This document shows, one piece after another, positions 54,801 through 61,705 of a stretch of DNA of 61,705 nucleotides. The notes beneath the pieces were generated by a model that worked only from the letters and a program-made list of their open reading frames with translations, had not been told where the DNA came from and did not search any database. This stretch comes from Coriobacteriales bacterium (GTDB taxonomy: Bacteria; Actinomycetota; Coriobacteriia; Coriobacteriales; UBA8131): the NCBI GenBank assembly GCA_031277035.1, contig JAISLY010000014.1, positions 1 to 61,705 on the forward strand, given 5' to 3'. Each line of letters starts with the position of its first letter. Position 1 is the stretch's first letter. Both the position numbers and the translations under genes were made by a program.

Positions 54801-57800
54801 CCAAACGGCGCCGTCAGGGAATACTCCTGGGACGCTGCAGGCAACCTTACGCAGGAAAAAGATGCGCTCGGGCAGGTCTGGGGCTATCATTACGATGCAA
54901 TGAACCGTCTAATCCAGACCGTAAGCCCTCTGGGGGCAAGAACTTCCTATACCTTTGATGCTCACGGCAATCTCACCTCGCAAAGTGACCCTTTGGGCAA
55001 TGTGACCACAAGCCGCTGGTCGCTTTCTGACCTTTTGCTTGAGCGCACGCTGCCAAGTGGCCTTGTAGAGAGCTATGACTACGATGCGGCAGGCCGCCTT
55101 GTGCAGATGGCGGATTCGGCCGGCCTTTCAACATCGTTTGCCTATGATGCGTCGGGCAATGTTGTCTCACAGCGCGACTGGAATGGTGCGATTACCACGT
55201 TTTCCTACGATGAGGCCCATCGCCTCCTTGCAACGACTGACGGCGCTGGGGCGACGAGTTTCAACCAATACGACGCTCGTGGCAATCTTATCGCCGCCCT
55301 GTTGCCAGGCGGGGCGAGTTATAGCTATGAATACGACGAGCTTGACCGTCCCACGTCGAGCGGACGGGAGGCGGTTCTTTCGGTAGAAACCACCTACGAC
55401 AGCGCCGGGCGTATCCTTGCCACCGTCCAGGGTCAGAAAGAAAACCGCTACACCTGGGATGCGGCAGGAAACCTCCTGTCGACAACCGATCCTTTGGGCA
55501 ACACCGCATATTACCGCTACGATGAGATGGGTCTGCCGATTGCCTACGAGGACAAAAACGGCGCAACAAGCACCTATCGCTACGACAAGGCGGGCAACCT
55601 CGTCGAGTGGAGCGATCCTTCAGGCGCCAAGCAATTGTATGCCTGGGACGCCCATGGCAACATGGCCTCAACGACTGACGCCTTGGGAGCCACGACATCC
55701 TTTGCCTGGGATCTTGCAGACAACCTGACTGCTGTGCGCGATCCTTTAGGGCGGGTCGCCTCCTATACCCATGACGCCGCCGGAAACGTTACGAGCGCCA
55801 CTTTTACTCTTACTGAAGAACAGGCTTTGTATGGCGCCACGGCCTTTGAGCAGGCGCTGCTGTTGGCCGCAGAAGAAGAGGAGACGTGGACGTATTCGTA
55901 TGACCTGCATGGCAATCTTACCGAGATACGCTCACCAACCGGTAAGGTCGAGACCTTTGCCTATGACGTCGCCTCGCGTCTCACTTCCTATACCTCGCCG
56001 GGCAAAAATACGATCTCGTATGATTACGACCTGCTTGGACAGATGCTTGAGAAAAGCTATGACGAGGCACAGGAGACAGTCGTCTTTGCCTATGACAGCG
56101 CCGGGCGACGTGTGAGCATGGACGATGAGGGCGGCACGAGCACGTATGCCTGGGATGATGCGGGGCGACTTGCTCTTGTCACCGACGCGAACGGGCGTGC
56201 GATCAAGTATTCCTGGGACGAGTACGGGCGCCTGGGTGCACTTGTCTATCCCGACGGCAGGACGGTTGAGTACCGCTACGACCTTGCCGATAACCTCATC
56301 TGCGTAAGCGACTCCAAGACAGGCGACACCGTTTATACCTATGACGCTGAGGGCAACGTGCTTTCCTGCGCTCGTCCCGATGGCACCTGGACAAACTATA
56401 CCTGGGACGTGACAGGTCGCCTTGTCCTCCTTGAGAACTTCTGCGGCAAGCGCGAGGAGGGCGCTGGGGGAGAGCTGCTCTCCTCCTTTGCCTATGCCTG
56501 GGATGCCACCGGTCAGATCATCGAGGAGCGCGTATGGCAGCGGGACGTAGAAGAAGGCGAGGCTCTTGCCGCCTTTGCCACAAAAGGAATTGAAGCTGCT
56601 GCCAGCAACACACAGGCAGAGACCGCCCTCGACAGGGATGCAGGCTCACCCACCGAGTTGGTACGCAACTATCGCTATGATGCGGCCGGTGAGCTTAAAG
56701 GCTTTAGCGAGAGGCAGGGCGAAACACAGACCGAGACCACCTATTCCTACAATCTTTCCGGCAACCGTGTGGCAAGAAGCGTCACGGGCGATGGCACACA
56801 ACTCACACAAAGCGAATACGACGCCGAGGGGCGTCTGCTTGAGCAAAGGGATGCGCAAAGCGGCGAGGTTGTGCACTACGAATATGACGAGGATGGAAAC
56901 CTCGTCACAAAGCGCACAGAGGGCCAGGTGCCCAAGGAGGGCACGAGCAGGCAGACGGTGGAGACCACCTATAGCTACGATGTGGAAGGACGCCTTGAGG
57001 CGGTGCGTGAAGGCGGTGCGCTTTTGATGGCTGCGACCTATGACGGGGATGGCAACCGCGTCTTTCAGCTCCACCGCACGACGGTGCCCCTGGAAGAGAG
57101 TACCCCTGCCCTTGCAGCCACAGGCACGGGAGCCGTGTCACGCGACTTCTCGCCACTTGACGCGCTTGGCGCTATCGGGTCTTTGTTCAGCCCCTCCTTT
57201 GCACAGACTTCTGACACCTATTCATATCTTGAGCGCATCTATCCCAACGACTTTTACGATTGGGCGTTTTGCTACGGCTTTGGGCAGGGGCTTGTCACCG
57301 CTGCCTGCATACCGGACATGGCCTTCGCGCCTTTGGCACAGCAGCGCCACACCGAGGCCTTTGATGAGTTCTTATCCCTCTTCTCGCTTGAGCATCGCTA
57401 CGACGTAAGCGAAGGTTTTTCTGAAGAGGATCTTGAGGCTCTGGAGGGCGCGGGGCTTTCTGCGGCAGATCTCTACGATGTGCTCTACCCCGAAAAAAGC
57501 GCCGAGCCTGAAGGCAAGGATGCCCCCCAGGCGCCTGAGACAAGCCGTTCCCAGGGCGCTGAGGCGGCTTTGGATGAGACCGTCATTATCCCTGCCAACA
57601 CGACCACGGACATACGCTATGACTACGAGCTTACCTATTACGTCAATGACATCTCCTATCAAAATGTGCAAGTTGCGCTCGCATACGGCAAGCGAGGTGA
57701 GCAGAAGGCCTCCTATACCTACGGGCTTGAGCGCATCGGCTCTGTGGATGCCAAAGGCGATGTGCAAAGCTACCTCTACGACGGGCGCGGCTCGGTGGTG

Positions 57801-59213
57801 CAGACCTACCTCACGCCCGCCGCAGAAAACCTTTCCTTTGCTCAAGGTGCGCTTGCCTCAAGCCTTACCTACGATCCCTGGGGCACGATACGGCAGGGCG
57901 CTGACGAAAACGCGCTTGCCTTTGCCTATAACGCCGAGGAGTACAACCCCGTAACAGGCCTTATCTACCTCAGAGCCCGCTACTACGCACCGGACGCGGC
58001 AAACTTTATCACCAAAGACGATGCGTTTGGCTCCCTTGATAACATCAACTCCCAAAACCGCTATGCCTACGCCGAGGCCGACCCCATAAACAATCACGAT
58101 CCCGCAGGCCACGCTATCTCCAACAACTCCTATGAGCGGGCTATGGAGGCTGCGGGTGGCATTAATGAGATATACAACTTCTACGTAGGCCACACCCTGC
58201 AAAACGTCTACAATGCGGCCACGTCCGCCTTCAACGCGCAACTTGGCTACGCCTACGGTGTAGATTACCGCTCCCTTTTTGCCATCAATTCCATTGCTGG
58301 CATCTCGCAGGCCACTGCAAACGCCTACATCACCCAGGGCGCAGCCGCAGCTTTGCGTGCTGGTTCAACGTGGGGATGCGCCCCGGGAGCCCTTACCGGT
58401 GCCGCCATAGGTGCGTTTGCCACCAATGTAAACGTTGCCAGGGAGAGCACCAACCAAAAGATCGCAGCGGTCAAGGCCAACAAGCAATCCCTCTACCGCC
58501 AATACCAGGTATACCTTGCCTGGGTGGCCGAGCAGCAAAGGATAGCAGCGGCACAGGCCGCGAAAACAGGGCTCAAGCGCCAGGCGACAACAGCAGCCCA
58601 ACGCAGCGAGAGCCAGCGCATATCCCGTCTCGCGCGTACAGAACAGCAGCTTTACAGTACGCACTATCAGCCGCTGCCGCCTTTGGGCTATGATCGGAGC
58701 GCAGCGGTAAACTACGCCCAGCACTGGGCCTATGACACCAACGAGGACTATTACGACTACGGCCAGGACTGCGCAAATTTCGTCTCGCAGATACTGCATG
58801 CGGGCGGTGTGGACATGAACGAGGCGTGGCACTCGTACAAGGGAGCGAAGAGGTTCGACCCAAGGTTTTGGAACTATAAGTATGCTTACGACTGGGACGT
58901 TACCTCTACGTGGAGGTTGGCCGCGGACCAGTACGAGTACTTCAGCAATCCGGCAAACGGCTATACCAGGGAGGAGCCGCTGTCCCTTACCAGAGGAACC
59001 ATCTCCTTCTATGCTTCTACCGGTGACATCCAACCTGGCGATCTGCTATATTTCGCCGGCCCCGAGGGAACGAATGTTCATCATGCAGCGGCGGTCTCCA
59101 GAGTCGATGCTTCGATGATTTACTACACGGCCCATACGGAGCCGAATTTCAATCGTGCACTTGTCGAAAAAATTGGCGACGAGACCGTCCTCATCATACG
59201 GATCAGGGACTGA
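48891..59213 (+). CDS. Giant RHS/YD-repeat protein with Amidase_6-like C-terminal tip
   Basis: 3440 residues. Residues 1-260 contain about five membrane helices, the last ending in a signal-peptidase-like ATQAWA/TEA site. Then: an acidic linker, a DNRLRE-type jelly-roll region (about 545-725), a LysM-like segment (about 885-925), DUF6531 (about 957-1015), some 1900 residues of YD repeats (about 1070-2960, broken by a non-repeat stretch at about 2740-2900), and the RHS core (about 2960-3065, ending DPINNHDPAGH). After a helical linker the last 175 residues match the putative amidase (Amidase_6, papain-like) domain with Cys3294 (YGQDCANF) and His3397 or His3398 (NVHHAAAVS). The RHS shell typically encloses a toxic tip in polymorphic toxins. 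Likely target is peptide or isopeptide bonds, possibly in peptidoglycan; this is inference. ATG start overlaps the MORN gene stop. Confidence 0.9.
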   Translation: MNAMQTESKKIAIQATPVASMAVQCILVVCLAVLSALCVALLSGLVAVVLVGLAAASLGIDRIQGITSASALVLTLAAAPVLFHALFVCLQKKTGTRLWIRASYLTLRAAYPRLLVFLISCLAGGWLTTLVFERLVHTGLLWGVRTAVLLLIGVAAILLMYRSYLPRKRRPRSGARPKSGFGSKSGVGPKQDPAFVGAQSAEPRSCRFASTPGFEPVVIPAYTTGFGHKALRVFLALLLFAGSIPSLWLYLFSGATQAWATEAAPLTEFSGEQPVPNTYEEPTDTTQQEAQREAQQDAEEFEQLALPLKEPEVIAQSEPEGAAGELFHDRYSTTYQNSDGTYTTRIQNDPLTYTDEAGAEHDINNTLIDTGMSFVNAANSYHITLPKEGGSITFEKDGYALQLVPLFGELNNPIVRENAVRYNNVAHNIDVQYTIWGAEVKEDIILASPVAFDCFEYELAAEGIEFQLEDNVVRGFVANGTEGERSESIFTIDAPLMSDAAGAVSEKITLELEISDAHTLLRLIPDAQWLSAFERVWPVVIDPSHPLRGSNLTQGTVQAFAGYFSGPDLEHRMPYLYVGFEQGELVATADIKYGQCWSYIEIGDISSLVADLPERAILSATLSAWKYSGPGGGGIDAKMIVAPWSGDGRRTWNNRPQGGGLTYLDRKYPSSASGWLRFDITDAFKEWNREPATNRGLMLTPASEAQGAVAISGSGNVHGQQALYIDLAWTVPQPVEEDMALDTPMVNLRPLTYKDTNGMQNLVGLFADGLVRPALEVDYTLERLEGDTETPTVTSMSTGTYPKAEYEPDYPNSDLFTDQLVFTLGYRELYESNWQTELIMGDQFEFDTLYRMRAQGTRVYDVWANPDNVFEQTPWGESDRFLVYQFKEQDTLPYVAAYYGVSREQIALDNRIGDDLAMPANTFFIRDPKTTIPYSRPDELTLAHKRALIYANMGRSQVSEFDMEPVNMNTGNFYLEQVDATSSEYGTPFVLTRSYNALAPQAAGPFGRGWASAFQQVLTGRSDGSVTWVAEDGRHLVFTKTDVGWAGPAGSGLVLERYANDDPHLLTWKITKPDGVVLTFDSYGILSAMTDSGGLVTAIAYDADYRMDCIITASGRTYDVSTDGQGRISTVALPNGALLHYEYDAQGYLTSFTDADGATVRYEYDEHGQMSTVYDGRGVRIIANEYDDQGRVIVQTDALGASSTVSYTDGQTTLIDATGTPTVYCYDERFQTTSIERAGILQTKNYNEAGQLISQTDGVGRMTSYAYDASGNIGRITRSDGSFQQIDYNELSLPVRIRDFDGSITTNSYDAQGNLILRTNPDETTVSYTYDAYGRMSSLIDEAGNTTTFAWNGTSSLITTDAAGNVSISYYDSMGRLINEVDAEGIEHKVMYSPAGRQTGTWQTGGIATAYIYDAAGNCVAMTDERGVFSSYSYDAANRLIEAAGPEGSRIGYAYDALGNKTSETDSLGNTTSYTYDAHGNLLTTTGAIGNTQTNTWDGAGRLVSTVDASGAMSTYAYAGAIDKAIAVTSPAGTNTFVFDAAGRELEYHGADGSVRQNVWDEVGRLAKTTDAAGLVTSYTYDACGNLVAIEDSAGRTERHTFDATGNMTSLTDGEGNLTRYVYDGAGRLTSVIAPGNLTWTYALDPTGNVTELTRPDGSALRFVYDAAGNMTSAYDAAGNTTEYHYDDIGNLKATVDALGATLTYAWDANQRLIEQTGALSQTVSYCYDAAGRPVCLIDEREGVSTLEYDVAGRIVKITGADGSVATTEYDAAGRIVKTVDAASLITQYEYDAFGNLVRQYDNAGYDVRFSYDNAGRLIEQTDALGRVATFVWDSAGQLVQTTDFNGDTTSLDYDLAGRVVRTQKSTGEDVSCVYDEAGNLMRETDAFGRETNYTYNALGQMLTRTDAAGNTWEYVWDTTGNCISVTDPEGICTQSAYDAAGRLISEIDGLGAIRAYAYDLAGRLLKSTEPNGAVREYSWDAAGNLTQEKDALGQVWGYHYDAMNRLIQTVSPLGARTSYTFDAHGNLTSQSDPLGNVTTSRWSLSDLLLERTLPSGLVESYDYDAAGRLVQMADSAGLSTSFAYDASGNVVSQRDWNGAITTFSYDEAHRLLATTDGAGATSFNQYDARGNLIAALLPGGASYSYEYDELDRPTSSGREAVLSVETTYDSAGRILATVQGQKENRYTWDAAGNLLSTTDPLGNTAYYRYDEMGLPIAYEDKNGATSTYRYDKAGNLVEWSDPSGAKQLYAWDAHGNMASTTDALGATTSFAWDLADNLTAVRDPLGRVASYTHDAAGNVTSATFTLTEEQALYGATAFEQALLLAAEEEETWTYSYDLHGNLTEIRSPTGKVETFAYDVASRLTSYTSPGKNTISYDYDLLGQMLEKSYDEAQETVVFAYDSAGRRVSMDDEGGTSTYAWDDAGRLALVTDANGRAIKYSWDEYGRLGALVYPDGRTVEYRYDLADNLICVSDSKTGDTVYTYDAEGNVLSCARPDGTWTNYTWDVTGRLVLLENFCGKREEGAGGELLSSFAYAWDATGQIIEERVWQRDVEEGEALAAFATKGIEAAASNTQAETALDRDAGSPTELVRNYRYDAAGELKGFSERQGETQTETTYSYNLSGNRVARSVTGDGTQLTQSEYDAEGRLLEQRDAQSGEVVHYEYDEDGNLVTKRTEGQVPKEGTSRQTVETTYSYDVEGRLEAVREGGALLMAATYDGDGNRVFQLHRTTVPLEESTPALAATGTGAVSRDFSPLDALGAIGSLFSPSFAQTSDTYSYLERIYPNDFYDWAFCYGFGQGLVTAACIPDMAFAPLAQQRHTEAFDEFLSLFSLEHRYDVSEGFSEEDLEALEGAGLSAADLYDVLYPEKSAEPEGKDAPQAPETSRSQGAEAALDETVIIPANTTTDIRYDYELTYYVNDISYQNVQVALAYGKRGEQKASYTYGLERIGSVDAKGDVQSYLYDGRGSVVQTYLTPAAENLSFAQGALASSLTYDPWGTIRQGADENALAFAYNAEEYNPVTGLIYLRARYYAPDAANFITKDDAFGSLDNINSQNRYAYAEADPINNHDPAGHAISNNSYERAMEAAGGINEIYNFYVGHTLQNVYNAATSAFNAQLGYAYGVDYRSLFAINSIAGISQATANAYITQGAAAALRAGSTWGCAPGALTGAAIGAFATNVNVARESTNQKIAAVKANKQSLYRQYQVYLAWVAEQQRIAAAQAAKTGLKRQATTAAQRSESQRISRLARTEQQLYSTHYQPLPPLGYDRSAAVNYAQHWAYDTNEDYYDYGQDCANFVSQILHAGGVDMNEAWHSYKGAKRFDPRFWNYKYAYDWDVTSTWRLAADQYEYFSNPANGYTREEPLSLTRGTISFYASTGDIQPGDLLYFAGPEGTNVHHAAAVSRVDASMIYYTAHTEPNFNRALVEKIGDETVLIIRIRD

Positions 59214-59235
59214 CAGCAAAGGAAGTTGATGGCAC

Positions 59236-59649
59236 ATGTTGAAACGGATCATCCTGATAGCAGGAGGGGCGCTGCTGCTTGTGGCGGCCCTGTATCTGGC
59301 GATGCTTCTGGACACGAACTCGCTGATGCGGTACATGCGAAGCGTTTTTAATGGGGAGGTGCCCCTTGAGGAAACGGCGGGCAGGCCGGAGGACATGTAT
59401 AATCCACTGTTCTACTTTGACGATCCTCAGGTCACCTTTGAGCTGCGAAGAGTGTTTGTACTTCACAACTTCTCAGACGGCTATGTGTGGATTCGCTACT
59501 CGCGTGTCATTCAAAGCCCGGAATTTGATCCCACATCCGAAAATCCAGACTATGACCTGCTTTCGAGTACTGGAAGTACTCCTTCACTCTGGAGGATACA
59601 CAAAGACGAGGACGGCTGGCACATTGTCGATATCGAGGAGCGTCCCTAG
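59236..59649 (+). CDS. Small membrane-anchored protein, candidate immunity protein
   Basis: 137 residues directly after the RHS gene (22-base gap). One N-terminal membrane helix (about 5-24) followed by a soluble acidic domain that would lie outside the cytoplasm, where an exported amidase toxin would act. No family recognised. A second, 93%-identical (by eye) copy of its 5' part starts at 61443. Position and duplication suggest an immunity role; this is inference. Confidence 0.7.
   Translation: MLKRIILIAGGALLLVAALYLAMLLDTNSLMRYMRSVFNGEVPLEETAGRPEDMYNPLFYFDDPQVTFELRRVFVLHNFSDGYVWIRYSRVIQSPEFDPTSENPDYDLLSSTGSTPSLWRIHKDEDGWHIVDIEERP
59249..59498 (+). repeat. Direct duplication, copy 1 (copy 2 at 61456-61705)
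   Basis: The two 250-base segments align without gaps at an offset of 2207 bases. The first 90 bases are identical, including synonymous positions, and differences concentrate in the middle. This indicates a recent duplication or gene conversion. Confidence 0.92.
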
Positions 59650-59730
59650 ACAATATGTAGAAAGAACTGAGATCATGCGTCCCGACGCAGCGCTTTGGGA
59701 CAATGACAGCTACGAGATGTGGACTTTGCG

Positions 59731-60303
59731 ATGACATCAAAAAAAACGGTGCTTTGGCTCTGCAGTATCTTTGCAGCTGTGGCGTTTGCATGGCTTGCAC
59801 TGGTTATGGGCCTGAACGACATTCCCCTCAGGTACGGCCTGCTTGGCTTTCAGCATACTTCCGTTGTTGACGGTGAGAGTATTTATGTTCCGAGCGACTG
59901 GATAATCTCTCGCAGCAAGAGCGAGCAGATGCTTGTTATGGGCAGCAGGGAGTTTTCTCTTTCCGGTGACGAGCTAGCTGACACTGCTTTCTCCGAAATA
60001 TACTTCGGCACACAGCCCCCCTTGAACCTTGCGATTGAGGGCGAGTCTCTTAGCCAGACAATGCTGTTGGGTGAGTTCGCTTATAGAAGGAGTACTTATG
60101 AGCGTATCTACTCTGACGGGATTCGCCTACAGGATATCGAGTTTGTGAACCTGGAAAGCGATGCGCTTCTTTCCTACAAGCAACTGGGAATTCCTCATGA
60201 CAAACAGCCATTGACATACACTAACCTTTTCTCGATCAACGAATCAATCAGCACGGAAATGCTCGATTTGATAGGAAGGTCGTTTCGATTCTCTAAGCCG
60301 TAA
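59731..60303 (+). CDS. Unknown single-TM protein downstream of RHS
   Basis: 190 residues. N-terminal membrane helix (about 9-29) then an extracytoplasmic domain without recognised motifs. The ATG at 59731 is preferred to the GTG at 59719; no strong SD for either. Its base composition is visibly less GC-rich than the core genes, and it shares the arrangement of the neighbouring candidate immunity proteins. Confidence 0.65.
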   Translation: MTSKKTVLWLCSIFAAVAFAWLALVMGLNDIPLRYGLLGFQHTSVVDGESIYVPSDWIISRSKSEQMLVMGSREFSLSGDELADTAFSEIYFGTQPPLNLAIEGESLSQTMLLGEFAYRRSTYERIYSDGIRLQDIEFVNLESDALLSYKQLGIPHDKQPLTYTNLFSINESISTEMLDLIGRSFRFSKP

Positions 60304-60347
60304 CGCCCTCGATACGGATCTATGTTTTTGTAGGAAAGGGAGTATCT

Positions 60348-60929
60348 ATGAAGGATACGCAGACTCAAAAGCCCCATCGCTTTCAAGTTCTGGGTGGCTT
60401 TTATCTGATATTCCTTACGGTCATTGCAGCTGTAACGCTCTTTGTCCTGCTCCTCGTTGCTTTGAACATGAATGGCTTCCTTGTGGTTACCGATTATTAC
60501 TTCCGGGCGAGCTATTCGATGTTGGGGCTTTTCTATATTGCATATTTCTGCGGAATTATCGTAATGCTTGCCTTTAATGCAGCATTTCTTGTCACAGCTC
60601 TGATGAGGCTCCGCTCTTTTCTGAACATTTTTGCTCTCTCGCTGCTGTTCGATCTAATCTACTTGGCTGGATTTTTTATCGCCGGACTTCTTTTTGATGA
60701 TCAGGCCTTCCGTTTTATCGTTATCGCGGAAGTTCTCGCCATGGCTCGCTTTCTCCCAGGCGCTGCCCTCCTTGTCTACTGTGTGCGTTCTGTACGGGTA
60801 CGCACCTATATGAAAAGCGATGCCTATCTTACGCGAAGCGTTTTCTTCAAATGGAAAAAACCGCCCCGGCCAGCGGTGCCAGATGAGACAACCTGCCACC
60901 TGCAGTCAGACGAGAGACCGTTGAAATAA
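60348..60929 (+). CDS. Four-TM membrane protein (DUF2569-like?)
   Basis: 193 residues with four membrane helices and a basic C-terminal tail. The end of the last helix followed by VRSVRVRTYMKSDAY is reminiscent of the DUF2569 family (SxRV...F); the match is weak. A strong SD (AGGAAAGGGAG) precedes the ATG. Noticeably AT-richer than the core genome. Function unknown. Confidence 0.65.
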   Translation: MKDTQTQKPHRFQVLGGFYLIFLTVIAAVTLFVLLLVALNMNGFLVVTDYYFRASYSMLGLFYIAYFCGIIVMLAFNAAFLVTALMRLRSFLNIFALSLLFDLIYLAGFFIAGLLFDDQAFRFIVIAEVLAMARFLPGAALLVYCVRSVRVRTYMKSDAYLTRSVFFKWKKPPRPAVPDETTCHLQSDERPLK

Positions 60930-60930
60930 G

Positions 60931-61446
60931 ATGAGCCTGTTCAGATTCGAGTTTCAGACCGACCTGAGCCTTGAGGAGTGCGTGCGGAGACTCGATGAGG
61001 CTTATAAAAAAACCGAGCGGGGCGAGCTGTTTTTCAAATACGGGAAGCGTTGGCCTCTTTGGATAAGTAAGACTGAGAACGGCGCGTATAAGTTTTATGC
61101 AAGTGATGGCTCTATGATGTTTATTTTCATCGGCATCATCTCAGAAAGAGACAACGAACGTTGCATCTCGTGCACGCATAATCCCTTCAGGCCGACCGCC
61201 TGGGGCATTATCCTGCCGTTTCTATGCGCAGCTCTCGTCATCATTGGTCTGGTGGCAATTCCTTATGACCTGACCGTCACACCGCTGCTGTGGTGTTTCG
61301 CTGCACCCGTTATAACCTTTGGAGCTGCAAAGGAAAGCACCGCCCGACACCTTCTTTTTGACTATTTTGAAACAGTACTGGACGCAAAGCCTTACAAACC
61401 CAAAAGGCCAAAGTCGAGACCCGAGAAAGGTGAGCGCGAGACGTGA
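60931..61446 (+). CDS. Two-TM protein of unknown function
   Basis: 171 residues, one base after the previous stop. A 90-residue N-terminal soluble part is followed by two membrane helices (about 93-113 and 116-133) and a basic tail (KPYKPKRPKSRPEKG). No family recognised. Its stop overlaps the start of the duplicated immunity-like gene (GTGA). Confidence 0.65.
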   Translation: MSLFRFEFQTDLSLEECVRRLDEAYKKTERGELFFKYGKRWPLWISKTENGAYKFYASDGSMMFIFIGIISERDNERCISCTHNPFRPTAWGIILPFLCAALVIIGLVAIPYDLTVTPLLWCFAAPVITFGAAKESTARHLLFDYFETVLDAKPYKPKRPKSRPEKGERET

Positions 61447-61705
61447 GTAGGCGGGTCATCCTGATAGCAGGAGGGGCGCTGCTGCTTGTGGCGGCCCTGT
61501 ATCTGGCGATGCTTCTGGACACGAACTCGCTGATGCGGTACATGCGAAGCGTCTTTAATGGGGAGGTGCCCCTTGAGGAGACGGCGGACAGGCCGGAGGA
61601 CAAATATAACCCGCTGCGCTATTTTGATGATCCTCAGGTCACCTTTGAGCTGCGAAGAGTGTTTGTACTTCACAACTTCTCAGATGGCTATGTGTGGGTT
61701 CGCTA
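61443..61705 (+). CDS. Second copy of the immunity-like membrane protein (cut by window end)
   Basis: GTG 61443 overlaps the preceding stop. The 87 codons visible repeat the product of 59236-59649 from the first membrane helix onward (ILIAGGALLLVAALYLAM), with a handful of changes such as DRPEDKYN for GRPEDMYN. The frame is open to the window edge. Confidence 0.75.
   Translation, partial: MSRRVILIAGGALLLVAALYLAMLLDTNSLMRYMRSVFNGEVPLEETADRPEDKYNPLRYFDDPQVTFELRRVFVLHNFSDGYVWVR
61456..61705 (+). repeat. Direct duplication, copy 2
   Basis: Counterpart of 59249-59498. The intervening 2.2 kb carries three unrelated small genes, so the repeat pair could recombine to delete them. Confidence 0.92.

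Noticed and set aside
48891-59213. Mobile element or transposase within the RHS region
   Set aside because: No transposase, integrase or terminal inverted repeats were seen; the only recombinase in the window is XerD in a housekeeping context.

Overview
This is a GC-rich bacterial chromosome segment. The combination of features suggests a Coriobacteriia-type actinobacterium (Eggerthellaceae-like): high GC, a twin-arginine FAD 'fumarate reductase-like' flavoprotein next to a 12-TM LuxR regulator, frequent GTG/TTG starts, ATGA/GTGA-coupled genes and an actinobacterial DUF3866 protein. This placement is inference from gene content; there is no rRNA in the window.

Layout. 1-3468 (minus) is the 5' part of a large prepilin-type protein with repeated Ig-like and glycine-rich modules. 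3776-8008 holds a DUF5067-like lipoprotein, a Tat flavoprotein reductase and a divergent 12-TM LuxR regulator that is split out of frame at a 16-G tract. 8137-10553 (minus) is a coupled rmuC-GH25 pair. 10919-14069 carries yebC, a DUF3866 gene and xerD. 14380-30613 is a division and cell-wall (dcw) cluster: mraZ-rsmH-ftsL-ftsI-murE-murF-mraY-murD-ftsW-murG-murC-murB-ftsQ, without ftsZ at the expected place after ftsQ. It is followed by infC-rpmI-rplT, metG, tatD, a flavodoxin-fold oxidoreductase, rsmA, veg, an SRP RNA, dedA, dnaX-ybaB-recR and a cytochrome c maturation set (ccmABCD). On the minus strand an energy-coupling-factor module (ecfA1-ecfA2-ecfT) lies behind an FMN riboswitch.

47455 to the end is an accessory locus: a membrane-anchored MORN-repeat protein translationally coupled to a 3440-residue RHS/YD-repeat protein. 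That protein has a polytopic N-terminus and a C-terminal Amidase_6-like (papain-fold) tip. Four small membrane proteins of lower GC and a second, truncated copy of the first of them follow. It looks like a polymorphic-toxin locus with candidate immunity genes, but that role is inferred.

The dcw genes act together in peptidoglycan precursor synthesis (MurC-F, MraY, MurG, MurB) and septal assembly (FtsI, FtsL, FtsQ, FtsW). infC-rpmI-rplT, metG, rsmA and SRP RNA serve translation and protein targeting. A striking window-wide property is the number of short tandem repeats and Pro/Ala/Gly/Glu-rich expansions, each with its own unit, in gaps, gene ends and even inside conserved housekeeping enzymes (MurB, RsmA, FtsQ, DnaX, MurG, CcmA).
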